From contig NC_007204.1 in assembly GCF_000012305.1 (NCBI RefSeq), positions 248,001-312,000 on the forward strand: a stretch of DNA of 64,000 nt, given 5' to 3'. The DNA comes from Psychrobacter arcticus 273-4. GTDB lineage: Bacteria > Pseudomonadota > Gammaproteobacteria > Pseudomonadales > Moraxellaceae. The notes under the pieces were generated by a model. It was not told where the DNA came from, ran no database searches, and was given only the letters and a program-made list of their open reading frames with translations. This document shows positions 20,184 to 28,219 of this stretch, in pieces. Positions within the stretch are counted from its first letter, which is position 1; each line of letters starts with the position of its first letter. The position numbers were made by a program, and so were the translations under genes.

Positions 20184-21728
20184 ATGAATAACAATGGACG
20201 CAATCAGAGCGCTGCAAAACATAAGATAAAAAGCGCTCATATGAGTATGCCTGACAGCAATCTTACCGCTCATATCATGACAGTGTTCGAGCATCAGCGC
20301 TTAATAATGCATGATTTTTCATACATTTCTGATTTTCAGTGGTTGATAGCGCAAGAGCTGTCAGTTTTTAGCATTAAGCGTAAGCAAGGACAGTGGCAAC
20401 TAAAGGTTGGACATTATATCGGCGTCATTGTCATGCCTAGCGGTATGATCCTTGAGATACTGCCAAAACTTATCGGAAACACTGCTAGTAGCCCTACTCA
20501 GCAGTCATGCCAGCCAAATAAGCCGCTAGCAGATACAGATATTTTTCAAACCCGTCACTGGGTACAAAATATGCTGTCAGACTTAATGAATAGTGATGAT
20601 GACAAATCGCCTCATAGCAAAAATTTTGGGCAATTCAGCAGCCCGTTGATAGCGCTGCCAGTAGCCGCATTGCCTTTATCTGATTGGCTCATTACTCAGT
20701 TTTTGCAACGCTTAGCGCATCATCAGCCGATCACGCATTATCAAACCCAAATCCATAACCAAACAGCGTTACAAGGTCGCCTGCTGATAAAAGAACAGCT
20801 GCGCCACAATAGTATGCAGCCTCATAAATTCGTCTGTGAGCGCAGTGTGCTGAGTAAAGGCATGCTGGCTAATCGAATCATTAAAAGTGCATTAAAGCTG
20901 CTTGCCCCTCTGCTATCCCAATCAAACCTTCTTCTATATTTGCAGCCGTGGCAGCAAGTCTCTGTTCTACATCAGTATGAAATACGCCAGCTAGCGTCAA
21001 TATATTTTCAAGCGAAGCATGAGCTTGCGATTCAGCCACTGCAAGCGCAGCAATTACAAGCCGCCCAGCAGCTAGTAGATTTTGCTTATTGGCTGCTATG
21101 CCAGTCACATGCTGAGACTGGTCACAGTATCGATTCACAAAACCCATTTCATAAAAAATTAACGCCGCAGCGCTTATGCCTATTGATTGATATGAATCAA
21201 GCGTTTGAACAATGGGCGAGTCAGCGTATCGCGCTATTTTTCCAGCAGTTAAGCGACGACTATAAACCACTGTTTCAAACGCAGCGTGTCTGGCTCAATG
21301 ATGCAGAAGGGCAGGCGTGTTTGTCTATTCGTCCTGATTTACTGATTTATAAGCAGATACATTCAAGTGCTGAAAATACCGCCATGTATGATAATTATGT
21401 CTCACAAGCAAAGGATGCGCGAGAAAAGCATTCACGTCACTATAGCCATGTGATCGATATTAAATGGAAGCATTTAGCGCATGCCAGCGCTATTAGTGCC
21501 AGCGACGCCTATCAATTGAGCAGCTATGCGCAGGCTTATCAAGCAGAGCAAGTCTGGCTGGTATATCCGGTACAAGACGATCAGAGACAAGCGGTTGTAT
21601 TGAAGCAAGACACTCAGGACACATATAATAGTGAAAACGCATCCTATGCTCAGTTATGGCTGATACCCTTTAATGTGCTGACAGCTACGATAAACACTGA
21701 CTTGCTTCCGACACAAGATGTAGTATAA
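20184..21728 (+). CDS. mcrC: McrC-type PD-(D/E)XK endonuclease subunit
   Basis: About 514 aa. McrC supplies the nuclease of McrBC and stimulates McrB NTP hydrolysis. The N-terminal part has the McrC-family IGVIVMPSGMILEILPKL. The nuclease core shows RPDLLIY (D386) and VIDIKWK (D426, K428; numbering from the GTG at 20181), matching the D-x(n)-DxK pattern. GAGG overlaps the mcrB stop and serves the GTG/ATG pair at 20181/20184, consistent with translational coupling. Together with mcrB it probably forms a methylation-dependent restriction system. Modified target and activity cannot be read from sequence. Confidence 0.82.
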   Translation: MNNNGRNQSAAKHKIKSAHMSMPDSNLTAHIMTVFEHQRLIMHDFSYISDFQWLIAQELSVFSIKRKQGQWQLKVGHYIGVIVMPSGMILEILPKLIGNTASSPTQQSCQPNKPLADTDIFQTRHWVQNMLSDLMNSDDDKSPHSKNFGQFSSPLIALPVAALPLSDWLITQFLQRLAHHQPITHYQTQIHNQTALQGRLLIKEQLRHNSMQPHKFVCERSVLSKGMLANRIIKSALKLLAPLLSQSNLLLYLQPWQQVSVLHQYEIRQLASIYFQAKHELAIQPLQAQQLQAAQQLVDFAYWLLCQSHAETGHSIDSQNPFHKKLTPQRLCLLIDMNQAFEQWASQRIALFFQQLSDDYKPLFQTQRVWLNDAEGQACLSIRPDLLIYKQIHSSAENTAMYDNYVSQAKDAREKHSRHYSHVIDIKWKHLAHASAISASDAYQLSSYAQAYQAEQVWLVYPVQDDQRQAVVLKQDTQDTYNSENASYAQLWLIPFNVLTATINTDLLPTQDVV

Positions 21729-21847
21729 TGAGCGCATAGGTCCTTAAGCACTATGTTGAGTAACGCTAGTTGTCGACGCTCAGTTTATAAGAAATAAGCC
21801 TTTTTTAAATAATTTAGCAGTTATTTCAAATTAATTAAAAATAGGTG

Positions 21848-21876
21848 TTGACACCATCGGCGTTTCCCATTAATAT
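21848..21876 (+). promoter_or_regulatory. sigma-70 promoter of the tRNA cluster
   Basis: TTGACA at 21848-21853 and TAATAT at 21871-21876 with a 17 bp spacer. This near-consensus promoter lies about 90 bp upstream of the first tRNA, as expected for a stable-RNA operon. Confidence 0.8.
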
Positions 21877-21964
21877 GTGCACCTCGATAGCAAGGAACGT
21901 TAGCCAGTTAGCGGCATTGCCAACAACCAGTTAATCAACAAACTATCGTGATAATAGAAAATTT

Positions 21965-22041
<77 letters not shown>

Positions 22042-22135
22042 TCTATTTTAAAGAGCCTTACAGGCTTTTTTTTATGTATAATGGTTTGGTTTCTTGTATA
22101 TCAAGCTAACCAAAATATGTAAAAGTCCTCTAAGA

Positions 22136-22212
22136 GCGCCTGTAGCTCAGCTGGATAGAGCATCTCCCTTCTAAGGAGGTGGCCGCAGGTTCGAATCCTG
22201 CCAGGCGCACCA
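22136..22212 (+). tRNA. tRNA-Arg (anticodon TCT)
   Basis: Acceptor GCGCCTG pairs with CAGGCGC; anticodon loop CTTCTAA on a TCTCC/GGAGG stem; T-loop GGTTCGAATCC; CCA is encoded. Confidence 0.97.
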
Positions 22213-22250
22213 TTTAGCCTGCAAATATTGCCTAATCAGGCCATAGTTAT

Positions 22251-22327
22251 GGCGGTTGTAGCTCAGTTGGTAGAGCCCCGGGTTGTGATCTCGGTTGTCG
22301 TGGGTTCGAGTCCCATCAGTCGCCCCA
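22251..22327 (+). tRNA. tRNA-His (anticodon GTG)
   Basis: The extra 5' G (position -1) pairs with C73, the histidine identity element. Acceptor GCGGTTG pairs with CAGTCGC using G-T wobbles; anticodon loop TTGTGAT; T-loop GGTTCGAGTCC; CCA is encoded. Confidence 0.96.
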
Positions 22328-22393
22328 TATTTTAGTTTTATTCCTGCTATTTATATTCTATATTTCTATTAAATTTTATTTAAAACCAGCCGT

Positions 22394-22414
22394 TGCCATT
22401 TTTGGCATTTTTTT
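22394..22414 (+). terminator. probable terminator of the tRNA cluster
   Basis: Short stem TGCCA/TGGCA with a TTTT loop, followed by seven T. The stem is weak but the position is right. Confidence 0.5.
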
Positions 22415-22452
22415 GTGCCTGTCAGTTTTATATTCTCTTGTCTGTCCCACAT

Positions 22453-22595
22453 TATAGTCGGTGAAAAGTAATATCGATACAACACAACACGTACTACTGG
22501 TGCAAATTTTTCTTGCTTGCTGTGCCTACGCAGACAGAGGCTGCAAAAAATTTACACCAGTAGTACTGTAGCGACTTTAAAGTATTTCAACTATA
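22453..22595 (+). repeat. palindromic repeat, copy 4 (143 bp, extra AACAC unit)
   Basis: TATA ends intact and arms complementary (TACTACTGG/CCAGTAGTA). It is 5 bp longer than the standard copy because an AACAC unit left of the stem is duplicated. It lies directly after the tRNA cluster. Confidence 0.92.
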
Positions 22596-22665
22596 TCGTT
22601 TAAATGGTACGGGCAATTGATCTTATTCGCTGACCAGACAAGATACGATTGTGTTTTATTTGGGT

Positions 22666-22755
22666 ATGTCACGATTGAGTTTTGCGCAGCGTTTCAAAGA
22701 TGTGGTTGGTATGCCGCCGTTGACCTATTTGATAACAATCATTTTTCATCATTAG
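22666..22755 (+). pseudogene. remnant of an AraC-family DNA-binding domain
   Basis: The frame reads MSRLSFAQRFKDVVGMPPLT, then YL, which is the classic second-HTH start of AraC regulators (MSRSAFARRFRxxVGxPPLTYL). It breaks off into seven unrelated residues and a stop. Nothing before or after it resembles the rest of such a protein. It begins about 70 bp after repeat copy 4. It is a decayed fragment rather than a gene. Confidence 0.7.
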
Positions 22756-22937
22756 TATTTCGATCTTGCGCAGCTGACAATGAGCGTAGGTTCAGGTACT
22801 ATGGAATGACAATGAAGTAATAAGTCGCCTAGGTGCGACAGTGTCTTAGCGGCCTATATTTCATGCTTATATATTACGGTCTATCTGTAATATAGCATGA
22901 CTTAGGTGATGTTTATTTTTGCAGCTGATGGTGTTTT

Positions 22938-24026
22938 ATGACTGAACCGACCGCAAAACCAAGCGTAAAATCAAGTAATCTACAAGATTCTTCTACGTCT
23001 GCTAATAAGAAAGACAAGGCTTATAGCAGAGTCAAAGCTAACCGTAATCAGCACGACTCAAATCTTCAGCAGGAAAATAGCGCACAAGCAGGTGTGGTTA
23101 CTCTGCTTGATAAAGCGGCATTATTGGCATTATTTGTTTTACCAAATGCTGAGGGCAGCTTGACGGAGACTAACTCTGCTAATATAAACACTGCCAATCA
23201 TACTCTGATAAACCAAAGCTCAACGACCTCTGCCAGTGACAGTAGTGTTGCTACTCAGCGTGTGGCGCTTTATCGAGCACAGCACCAGCGCACGCAGCAA
23301 TTATATTTGGCGTCTGCTGCTATCCGTCCGACTTACCTTGTACAAACCCTCAAAACACAGTTTGCCGAATACCAGCAATATTTGCTTGCACAGCAGCTTG
23401 ATAAACGCGGTTTGATGGATACGGATGCCATTGAGCGCTTATGGCAGCAGCTGCATGTGGTCGATGATATCATCGAAGATATTGTACGCCATATGCCAGC
23501 TCAGCAGCCAGCAGGTTGGCAGCTGACGACGCAGGATGGACACAATCCACTATGCTTTGCCACCGTTGGCAAGCTCAAGCATCATAAACCTATTTTTGAT
23601 CAAGGCAGTCTTAACAGCTACGTGCTTGGGCATTTTGGTGTCAGTAGCTTTACTTACGATCGTGGCTATTATATTGGACATGTGGTTGGCTATTTGTTCA
23701 GCTGTTATTTTTGCGCCCATTTATCCATCAGCTATGGCGTGACAGCGCTTGGTCAGGATGTGGTAAGCGATTATGATTATGCCAGCCTTGAAACCCCGCA
23801 CATGGTCAGGTTGCTACAAGGTTTAGATGGTTATTGTAAAAAACGCATATATCAGTTGGCGGTAATTTGTGCACGTCTCAGTGTTTTTGCTAGTGATAAG
23901 CGCATCGAGCGCATGCTGATAGCTGAAGTCAATGATTTCGATAAAAAGCTACAACAACAGCATTTAGATGTTTTATTATTGCAAGGTTTGATGCCTGATA
24001 TTAATGATTCTACGCCGCTTTTTTAA
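22938..24026 (+). CDS. unidentified 362-aa protein between two repeat copies
   Basis: I do not recognise this protein. Residues 1-50 are polar and probably disordered. A second Ser/Thr/Asn-rich stretch follows around residues 75-105. From about residue 120 it looks folded and mostly helical, with many Gln, His, Tyr and Trp and a compact segment FGVSSFTYDRGYYIGHVVGY followed by LFSCYFCAHLSISYG. No signal peptide, catalytic motif or nucleotide-binding loop was seen. Codon use resembles its neighbours and the frame is intact, so it is likely expressed. Context (mcrBC, tRNAs, repeats, remnants) says accessory rather than core. Confidence 0.7.
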   Translation: MTEPTAKPSVKSSNLQDSSTSANKKDKAYSRVKANRNQHDSNLQQENSAQAGVVTLLDKAALLALFVLPNAEGSLTETNSANINTANHTLINQSSTTSASDSSVATQRVALYRAQHQRTQQLYLASAAIRPTYLVQTLKTQFAEYQQYLLAQQLDKRGLMDTDAIERLWQQLHVVDDIIEDIVRHMPAQQPAGWQLTTQDGHNPLCFATVGKLKHHKPIFDQGSLNSYVLGHFGVSSFTYDRGYYIGHVVGYLFSCYFCAHLSISYGVTALGQDVVSDYDYASLETPHMVRLLQGLDGYCKKRIYQLAVICARLSVFASDKRIERMLIAEVNDFDKKLQQQHLDVLLLQGLMPDINDSTPLF

Positions 24027-24048
24027 GTCGTTTATTCTTTAAATAAGC

Positions 24049-24190
24049 GATAGTCGGTGAAAAGTAATATCGATACAACACGTACTGCTGGTGCAAATTT
24101 TGCTTGCTTGCTTGCTGTGCCTACGCAGACAGAGGCTGCAAAAAATTTACACCAGCAATACGGTAGCGACTTTAAAGTATTTCAACGATA
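24049..24190 (+). repeat. palindromic repeat, copy 5, with GATA on both ends
   Basis: Where other copies are bounded by TATA, this one reads GATA|GTCGG ... TTCAAC|GATA. The identical change on both sides suggests the boundary tetranucleotide is target sequence duplicated on insertion. A CTTG unit in the core is also duplicated (GCTTGCTTGCTTGCTG). Confidence 0.9.
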
Positions 24191-24203
24191 GCTTTTCAAA
24201 TAA

Positions 24204-24371
24204 AGTGGTGAAAACTCAGGCGAGCTTGAAAATATGCTTAGCAGTGCTGCCAATATGCAAGAGGCAGAAGCCACCAATTTTATCAGTAGCTGGTTGTCGT
24301 TGCTTGAGCTTTTAATGCTGGTACTGATGGGCGTGGTAGTAATGATTATGATTATGATTATGGTGATTTAG
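24204..24371 (+). pseudogene. C-terminal remnant of a type II secretion F / PilC-family protein
   Basis: After a TAA, 55 codons read SGENSGELENMLSSAANMQE, then AEATNFISSWLSLLELLMLV, then LMGVVV. This matches the end of GspF/PilC inner-membrane proteins (GExSGxLexML...A...E...LxxLlEPlmmlvlGvvV). The tail MIMIMIMV comes from an ATGATT microsatellite, not the normal PIF ending. The fragment starts 13 bp after repeat copy 5 and lacks the rest of the gene. Confidence 0.65.
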
Positions 24372-24725
24372 ACTTTACATTTCGATACGTTTCTTAAGTT
24401 TTGCTTACTGTTGTATATTGTTGACCGACCAGCGCTTTTACTTTCATCAAATCTAGTGCGGCGTTATAGTAAGCAACAGTCAAATGCTATTTTTGAAAGG
24501 TTAGCAATCATACATTATGGATAACACATTGACCCAAATCACAATCTGCCGTCAATGCTGAATAAATATAAAACCATGGTTTATTGTGATAAATGCCTTG
24601 GTGCTAAAAGCCTCTTTGATGAGACCTATATATCAACCAATAAGGCGTTATTGGTTGATATTTTTTTATGAATATTACTAACTATGAATCCAGATTAATG
24701 GAGTCTTAACCATACTATTTATTAT
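24372..24725. other. intergenic region with a strong terminator
   Basis: No intact gene was seen. A frame around 24547-24670 gives TMVYCDKCLGAKSLFDET and a shifted frame just before it gives MDNTLTQITICRQC. These may be pieces of a small cysteine-containing protein gene or chance. Confidence 0.3.
24631..24667 (+). terminator. strong intrinsic terminator with no obvious gene before it
   Basis: TATCAACCAATAA and TTATTGGTTGATA pair perfectly around GGCG, followed by seven T. Confidence 0.8.
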
Positions 24726-24870
24726 TATAGTTAATCCACTTTTAAAAGGGTGCAGAACTACTGAGGTTAATTATTCGCAGCCTCTGTCTGCGTAGGCACA
24801 GCAAGCAAGAAAAATTAACCCCAGTAGTACTCTATAACATTTGTATTTCTTTTATTTAGGACCGACTATA
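24726..24870 (-). repeat. divergent subfamily copy 6 of the palindromic repeat
   Basis: Keeps the ends (TATAGTT left, CCGACTATA right) and the exact core (GCAGCCTCTGTCTGCGTAGG, then CACAGCAAGCAAGAAAAATT). Everything else differs from the main family. The stem is ACTACTGAGGTTAATT paired with AATTAACCCCAGTAGT instead of the GGTG.AAATT type, so complementarity is kept with different bases. Confidence 0.85.
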
Positions 24871-24936
24871 GCCCGATTGACTATTTAATAGTGATTGTAA
24901 AAAACAGCTGTTCTTAAAGCCATCCGAGGTAATCAT

Positions 24937-25497
24937 ATGTCTATCAAAACACCAAAATCGAAATCAACTATCATGAATAAACAATCAGCTAAAAAGCCTT
25001 ATTTACTCGCCATAGCAACCACTGCTTTGATGACCGCTTTGTCAATGACGTCTGTTGCAACTCAGGGTGCAGGTCTGGGGGAATTGTTTAGCAAAAATAG
25101 CGCTCAGCAATCAAAATTTTTGCCAGTTGATAAGGCATTTCAAGTGACTAGCCGTACCAAAGCAGTGACTAAAGGCACCCAACTATCAATCGTCTTTAAT
25201 ATCACACCAGGTCATTACGTGTATAAAGATAAGCTGACCTTGAGCTTCCCAAAAGGTATTAGTGCTGCGCCATTTACTTTTAGTGAATCGCCCGTTTCCA
25301 TTAACGATCCAACTTTTGGTAAGGTAGTAGTATTTACTCAAAAAACCATTGTAGCAACCACTATGCTTACGACTAAAAATGGTAAAGCGGCAAAGAATGT
25401 GCCGGTTATGATTGGCTGGCAAGGCTGTGCTAAAGCTGGACTGTGCTATCCGCCAGAGAAGATCAAAACCACGCTAAACATTGCAGTCAAACGTTAG
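24937..25497 (+). CDS. stand-alone DsbD alpha-domain protein
   Basis: 186 aa. It has a signal peptide (about residues 18-45, ending ATQGAG) and then a single domain matching the N-terminal periplasmic domain of DsbD. The domain holds YKDKLTLSFP and the active-site pair in CAKAGLCYPPE (C164, C170). It is clearly a paralogue of the same region of the next gene; even the MSIK.xKS start is shared, so a tandem duplication of the gene start is likely. Without the transmembrane and thioredoxin-like domains it cannot pass electrons across the membrane itself. It could be an extra reductant carrier taking electrons from DsbD. Confidence 0.85.
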   Translation: MSIKTPKSKSTIMNKQSAKKPYLLAIATTALMTALSMTSVATQGAGLGELFSKNSAQQSKFLPVDKAFQVTSRTKAVTKGTQLSIVFNITPGHYVYKDKLTLSFPKGISAAPFTFSESPVSINDPTFGKVVVFTQKTIVATTMLTTKNGKAAKNVPVMIGWQGCAKAGLCYPPEKIKTTLNIAVKR

Positions 25498-25556
25498 TCA
25501 CTAATCGATAGCGCAAGTAAGTTGATTTATATAGTCGTTATAACAGGTAGTCCTTT

Positions 25557-27746
25557 ATGTCCATTAAGATAGCAAAAAGTATCTCGTCACTTAAAGCGGT
25601 ATCCACAAAAAATCAGTCATCAAATATTCTGCCATCAGTTGTCAATAAGTCACCAAAGAAGTCGCCAAAAAAGTCCTATTTACTGGCACTGACTATTGCG
25701 AGTAGCTCGTTACTTACAGGACTGACTGCGACGACCATGACGACGCAGGCAGCAGGATTGGGCGATCTTTTTAGCAGTAACCAAAGTGCTGGGCAGTCAA
25801 AATTTCTGTCAGTGGATAAAGCCTTCCAAGTCACGAGTAGCAGCAAAGCTCTCAAAGCTGGAACCCAGCTATCGATTAATTTTGATATCACTCCAGAACA
25901 TTATGTCTATAAGAATCAGCTTAAACTCACTTTGCCTGCTGGCGTTACCGCCGCACCGTTTACTTTTAGTCAGACGCCTGTCTTAATTGATGATCCAACT
26001 TTCGGTAAAGTGCCAGTATTTGATCAAGCGAATATGGTAGCGACCACTACTCTGAGTAGTAACAAAAGTATCAATAATGCAGCGGTCGTGATTGGTTGGC
26101 AAGGGTGTGCCAAAGCAGGACTGTGCTACCCACCTGAGAAAATAAAAACCACTGTCAATATCGCTGCAAGCTCGTCCCAAGCTGCTGTTAATCAAGATGC
26201 TGTTAATCAAGATACTGCTGCTGACACAAAGTCGGTAAATAATAGCAATATAGTCGCGATATCAGAGACGCTAAATGCCACAATGATAGAAAGTGGTGAA
26301 GCAATGGCTTCTGAAGCAGAGCAAGGGTTGTCAGAGGATGAGGTGATTGATTATGCCTTGTTAGAAGACGGCTCTTTAGAAGATGAACTTAGTGCTGCCA
26401 ATACAATTTCTGGCGCTGCTACGACAAATGATACGCTAGCTGCCGCCGATAATTTGACTAATAGCGATCCGTTTGGCTTAGCTAAGCATCCTTGGTTGGC
26501 ATTAGGGTTGTTATTTTTGGCAGGGCTTGGCTTAGCGCTTACGCCGTGCGTACTACCTATGCTACCTATCGTCGCTAATATTGTCGCCCGTCAGAAAAAT
26601 CCAACGGTCAAGAAAGGCGTCATTTTAACGACTAGCTATGCAATAGGGGTCTCGATTGCTTACGGGATACTCGGTGCAGTTATTGCCATATTTGGTGAGT
26701 CGCTCGGTATTATAGGCTGGCTACAAAATCCAATTATCCTCATCAGTTTTGCGGTGATATTTGTTTTGTTAGCCCTTTACATGCTCGAAGTGTTTACGAT
26801 TCGTCTGCCGCATTTTATCAGTAGTAAGATGCAGGGCTTAAGCCAAGCAGGGGATAGTAAGCTTGGTAGCGCTGGTGGTAGTTTAGCCGCTGGATTTTTA
26901 TCAGCGCTGGTAGTATCGCCCTGTGTGTCGGCGCCATTATTTGGGGCATTGCTTGCCGTCTCAACGATTGGCAATCCGCTATTGGGCTTTGCTGCCCTCT
27001 TTATGCTAGGCTTTGGCTTGTCAGCGCCGCTGATTTTGATTGGTGCGACCCAAGGCAAAATTATGCCAAAAGCGGGCGAGTGGATGAACTGGGTCAAGCA
27101 AGGTTTTGCCTTATTATTATTTGCCGTGGCATTACTACTCATAGAGCGTGTCTTTATATCGTCAGTGATGCTGCTGGTATGGGCATTATGGTTCATGGTT
27201 GTGGCAACATGGGCATGGAGCTGGCGTGGTAAAGGTCGCATGCTGTCGCAAGCCATCGGTTTGATTGCCGGTATTTGGGCCGCTACTTTAGTGATTGGCG
27301 CTGCATTGGGTAATGACGATAGCTTACATCCGCTAGCTTCATTAAGCGCCGCTCCCATGCTAGTGCAGTCAGCTGATGGTCAAGCTGGCGCTCAAAACAG
27401 TACATCAAATAGGTCAGATGAGCATATCACTACGTTGGCAGAATTGGACGTTATCACCGCTGCCAATCCTAAAGTGTTGGTCGATTTGACGGCTGATTGG
27501 TGTATTGAATGCCGTATTATGGATAAGAATTTATTTACCAATCGCCCCGCACAAATGCAAGACTGGCAATTGGTACGACTTGATATTACGGAAACCACAG
27601 CGGATTCCAAGGCGATTTTAGCGCGGTATAAACTGTTTGGCCCGCCAACTTTGCTCTACTATCAAGACGGTGAATTGCTACAGAAGCAAGTGGGCGAGAT
27701 TGGTCGCGCAGAGTTTGAGCAGACTTTGACGGCATTAAATAAATAA
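25557..27746 (+). CDS. dsbD: thiol:disulfide interchange protein DsbD
   Basis: 729 aa. DsbD carries electrons from cytoplasmic thioredoxin to periplasmic DsbC and cytochrome-maturation partners. Domain order is signal peptide; alpha domain with CAKAGLCYPPE; an acidic linker of about 110 residues; an eight-helix membrane domain with the buried cysteines in LALTPCVLPMLP and SPCVSAPLFG; and a C-terminal thioredoxin-like domain with WCIEC (C649, C652). It is longer than E. coli DsbD because of the linker. A strong terminator follows. The cognate isomerase DsbC is encoded elsewhere in the window. Confidence 0.95.
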   Translation: MSIKIAKSISSLKAVSTKNQSSNILPSVVNKSPKKSPKKSYLLALTIASSSLLTGLTATTMTTQAAGLGDLFSSNQSAGQSKFLSVDKAFQVTSSSKALKAGTQLSINFDITPEHYVYKNQLKLTLPAGVTAAPFTFSQTPVLIDDPTFGKVPVFDQANMVATTTLSSNKSINNAAVVIGWQGCAKAGLCYPPEKIKTTVNIAASSSQAAVNQDAVNQDTAADTKSVNNSNIVAISETLNATMIESGEAMASEAEQGLSEDEVIDYALLEDGSLEDELSAANTISGAATTNDTLAAADNLTNSDPFGLAKHPWLALGLLFLAGLGLALTPCVLPMLPIVANIVARQKNPTVKKGVILTTSYAIGVSIAYGILGAVIAIFGESLGIIGWLQNPIILISFAVIFVLLALYMLEVFTIRLPHFISSKMQGLSQAGDSKLGSAGGSLAAGFLSALVVSPCVSAPLFGALLAVSTIGNPLLGFAALFMLGFGLSAPLILIGATQGKIMPKAGEWMNWVKQGFALLLFAVALLLIERVFISSVMLLVWALWFMVVATWAWSWRGKGRMLSQAIGLIAGIWAATLVIGAALGNDDSLHPLASLSAAPMLVQSADGQAGAQNSTSNRSDEHITTLAELDVITAANPKVLVDLTADWCIECRIMDKNLFTNRPAQMQDWQLVRLDITETTADSKAILARYKLFGPPTLLYYQDGELLQKQVGEIGRAEFEQTLTALNK

Positions 27747-27802
27747 TGGTCATATCAGAAATATTTGTTTTATCCTCTTAAAGGTCTTCATACGATTCCT
27801 AT

Positions 27803-27842
27803 AAAAAAGCCAACGTACTGTCACAGTACGTTGGCTTTTTTG
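27803..27842 (+). terminator. intrinsic terminator of dsbD
   Basis: AAAAAAGCCAACGTACTG and CAGTACGTTGGCTTTTTT pair perfectly around a 3 nt loop. Confidence 0.9.
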
Positions 27843-28219
27843 ACTTTGTTTCAGCAGCAAGCGTGTAGCAATCGATCAGTTGTATTTCGTGCTAAATAGA
27901 GCAAGTTCACTTTGAGAGTTTGATTAGCAAGACACTTATTAAATGATTCCTTTTTTATTTTACACCCATTATAAGTATTTGGTTTTATGCTATTTATAGT
28001 CATTTAGCGGCATCTGATGCAGCAATAAAGCTAGTATAGTGTGTACATTTTCATTACAATAAAGCAACATTGCTAAAAGCGTATTATTCAACGTCATAGC
28101 CACCCTTTATCTCCAAGTTATAATAATTTTTTATGCCAATTTAGCGCCGTCGCTAACGGTTATATCGATTACCTCATATATTCTATTGACAGTAATGATC
28201 AGTTGAATAAAGGATACTT
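27843..28219. other. intergenic region before pldA
   Basis: About 380 bp of AT-rich sequence. A TTGACA occurs near 28187 but has no good -10 at the right distance. No gene or repeat was seen. Confidence 0.4.

Noticed and set aside
24547..24672. Small Cys-containing ORF (TMVYCDKCLGAKSLFDET)
   Set aside because: No RBS, the frame breaks upstream and the end overlaps a terminator stem. It is noted only as a possible remnant.
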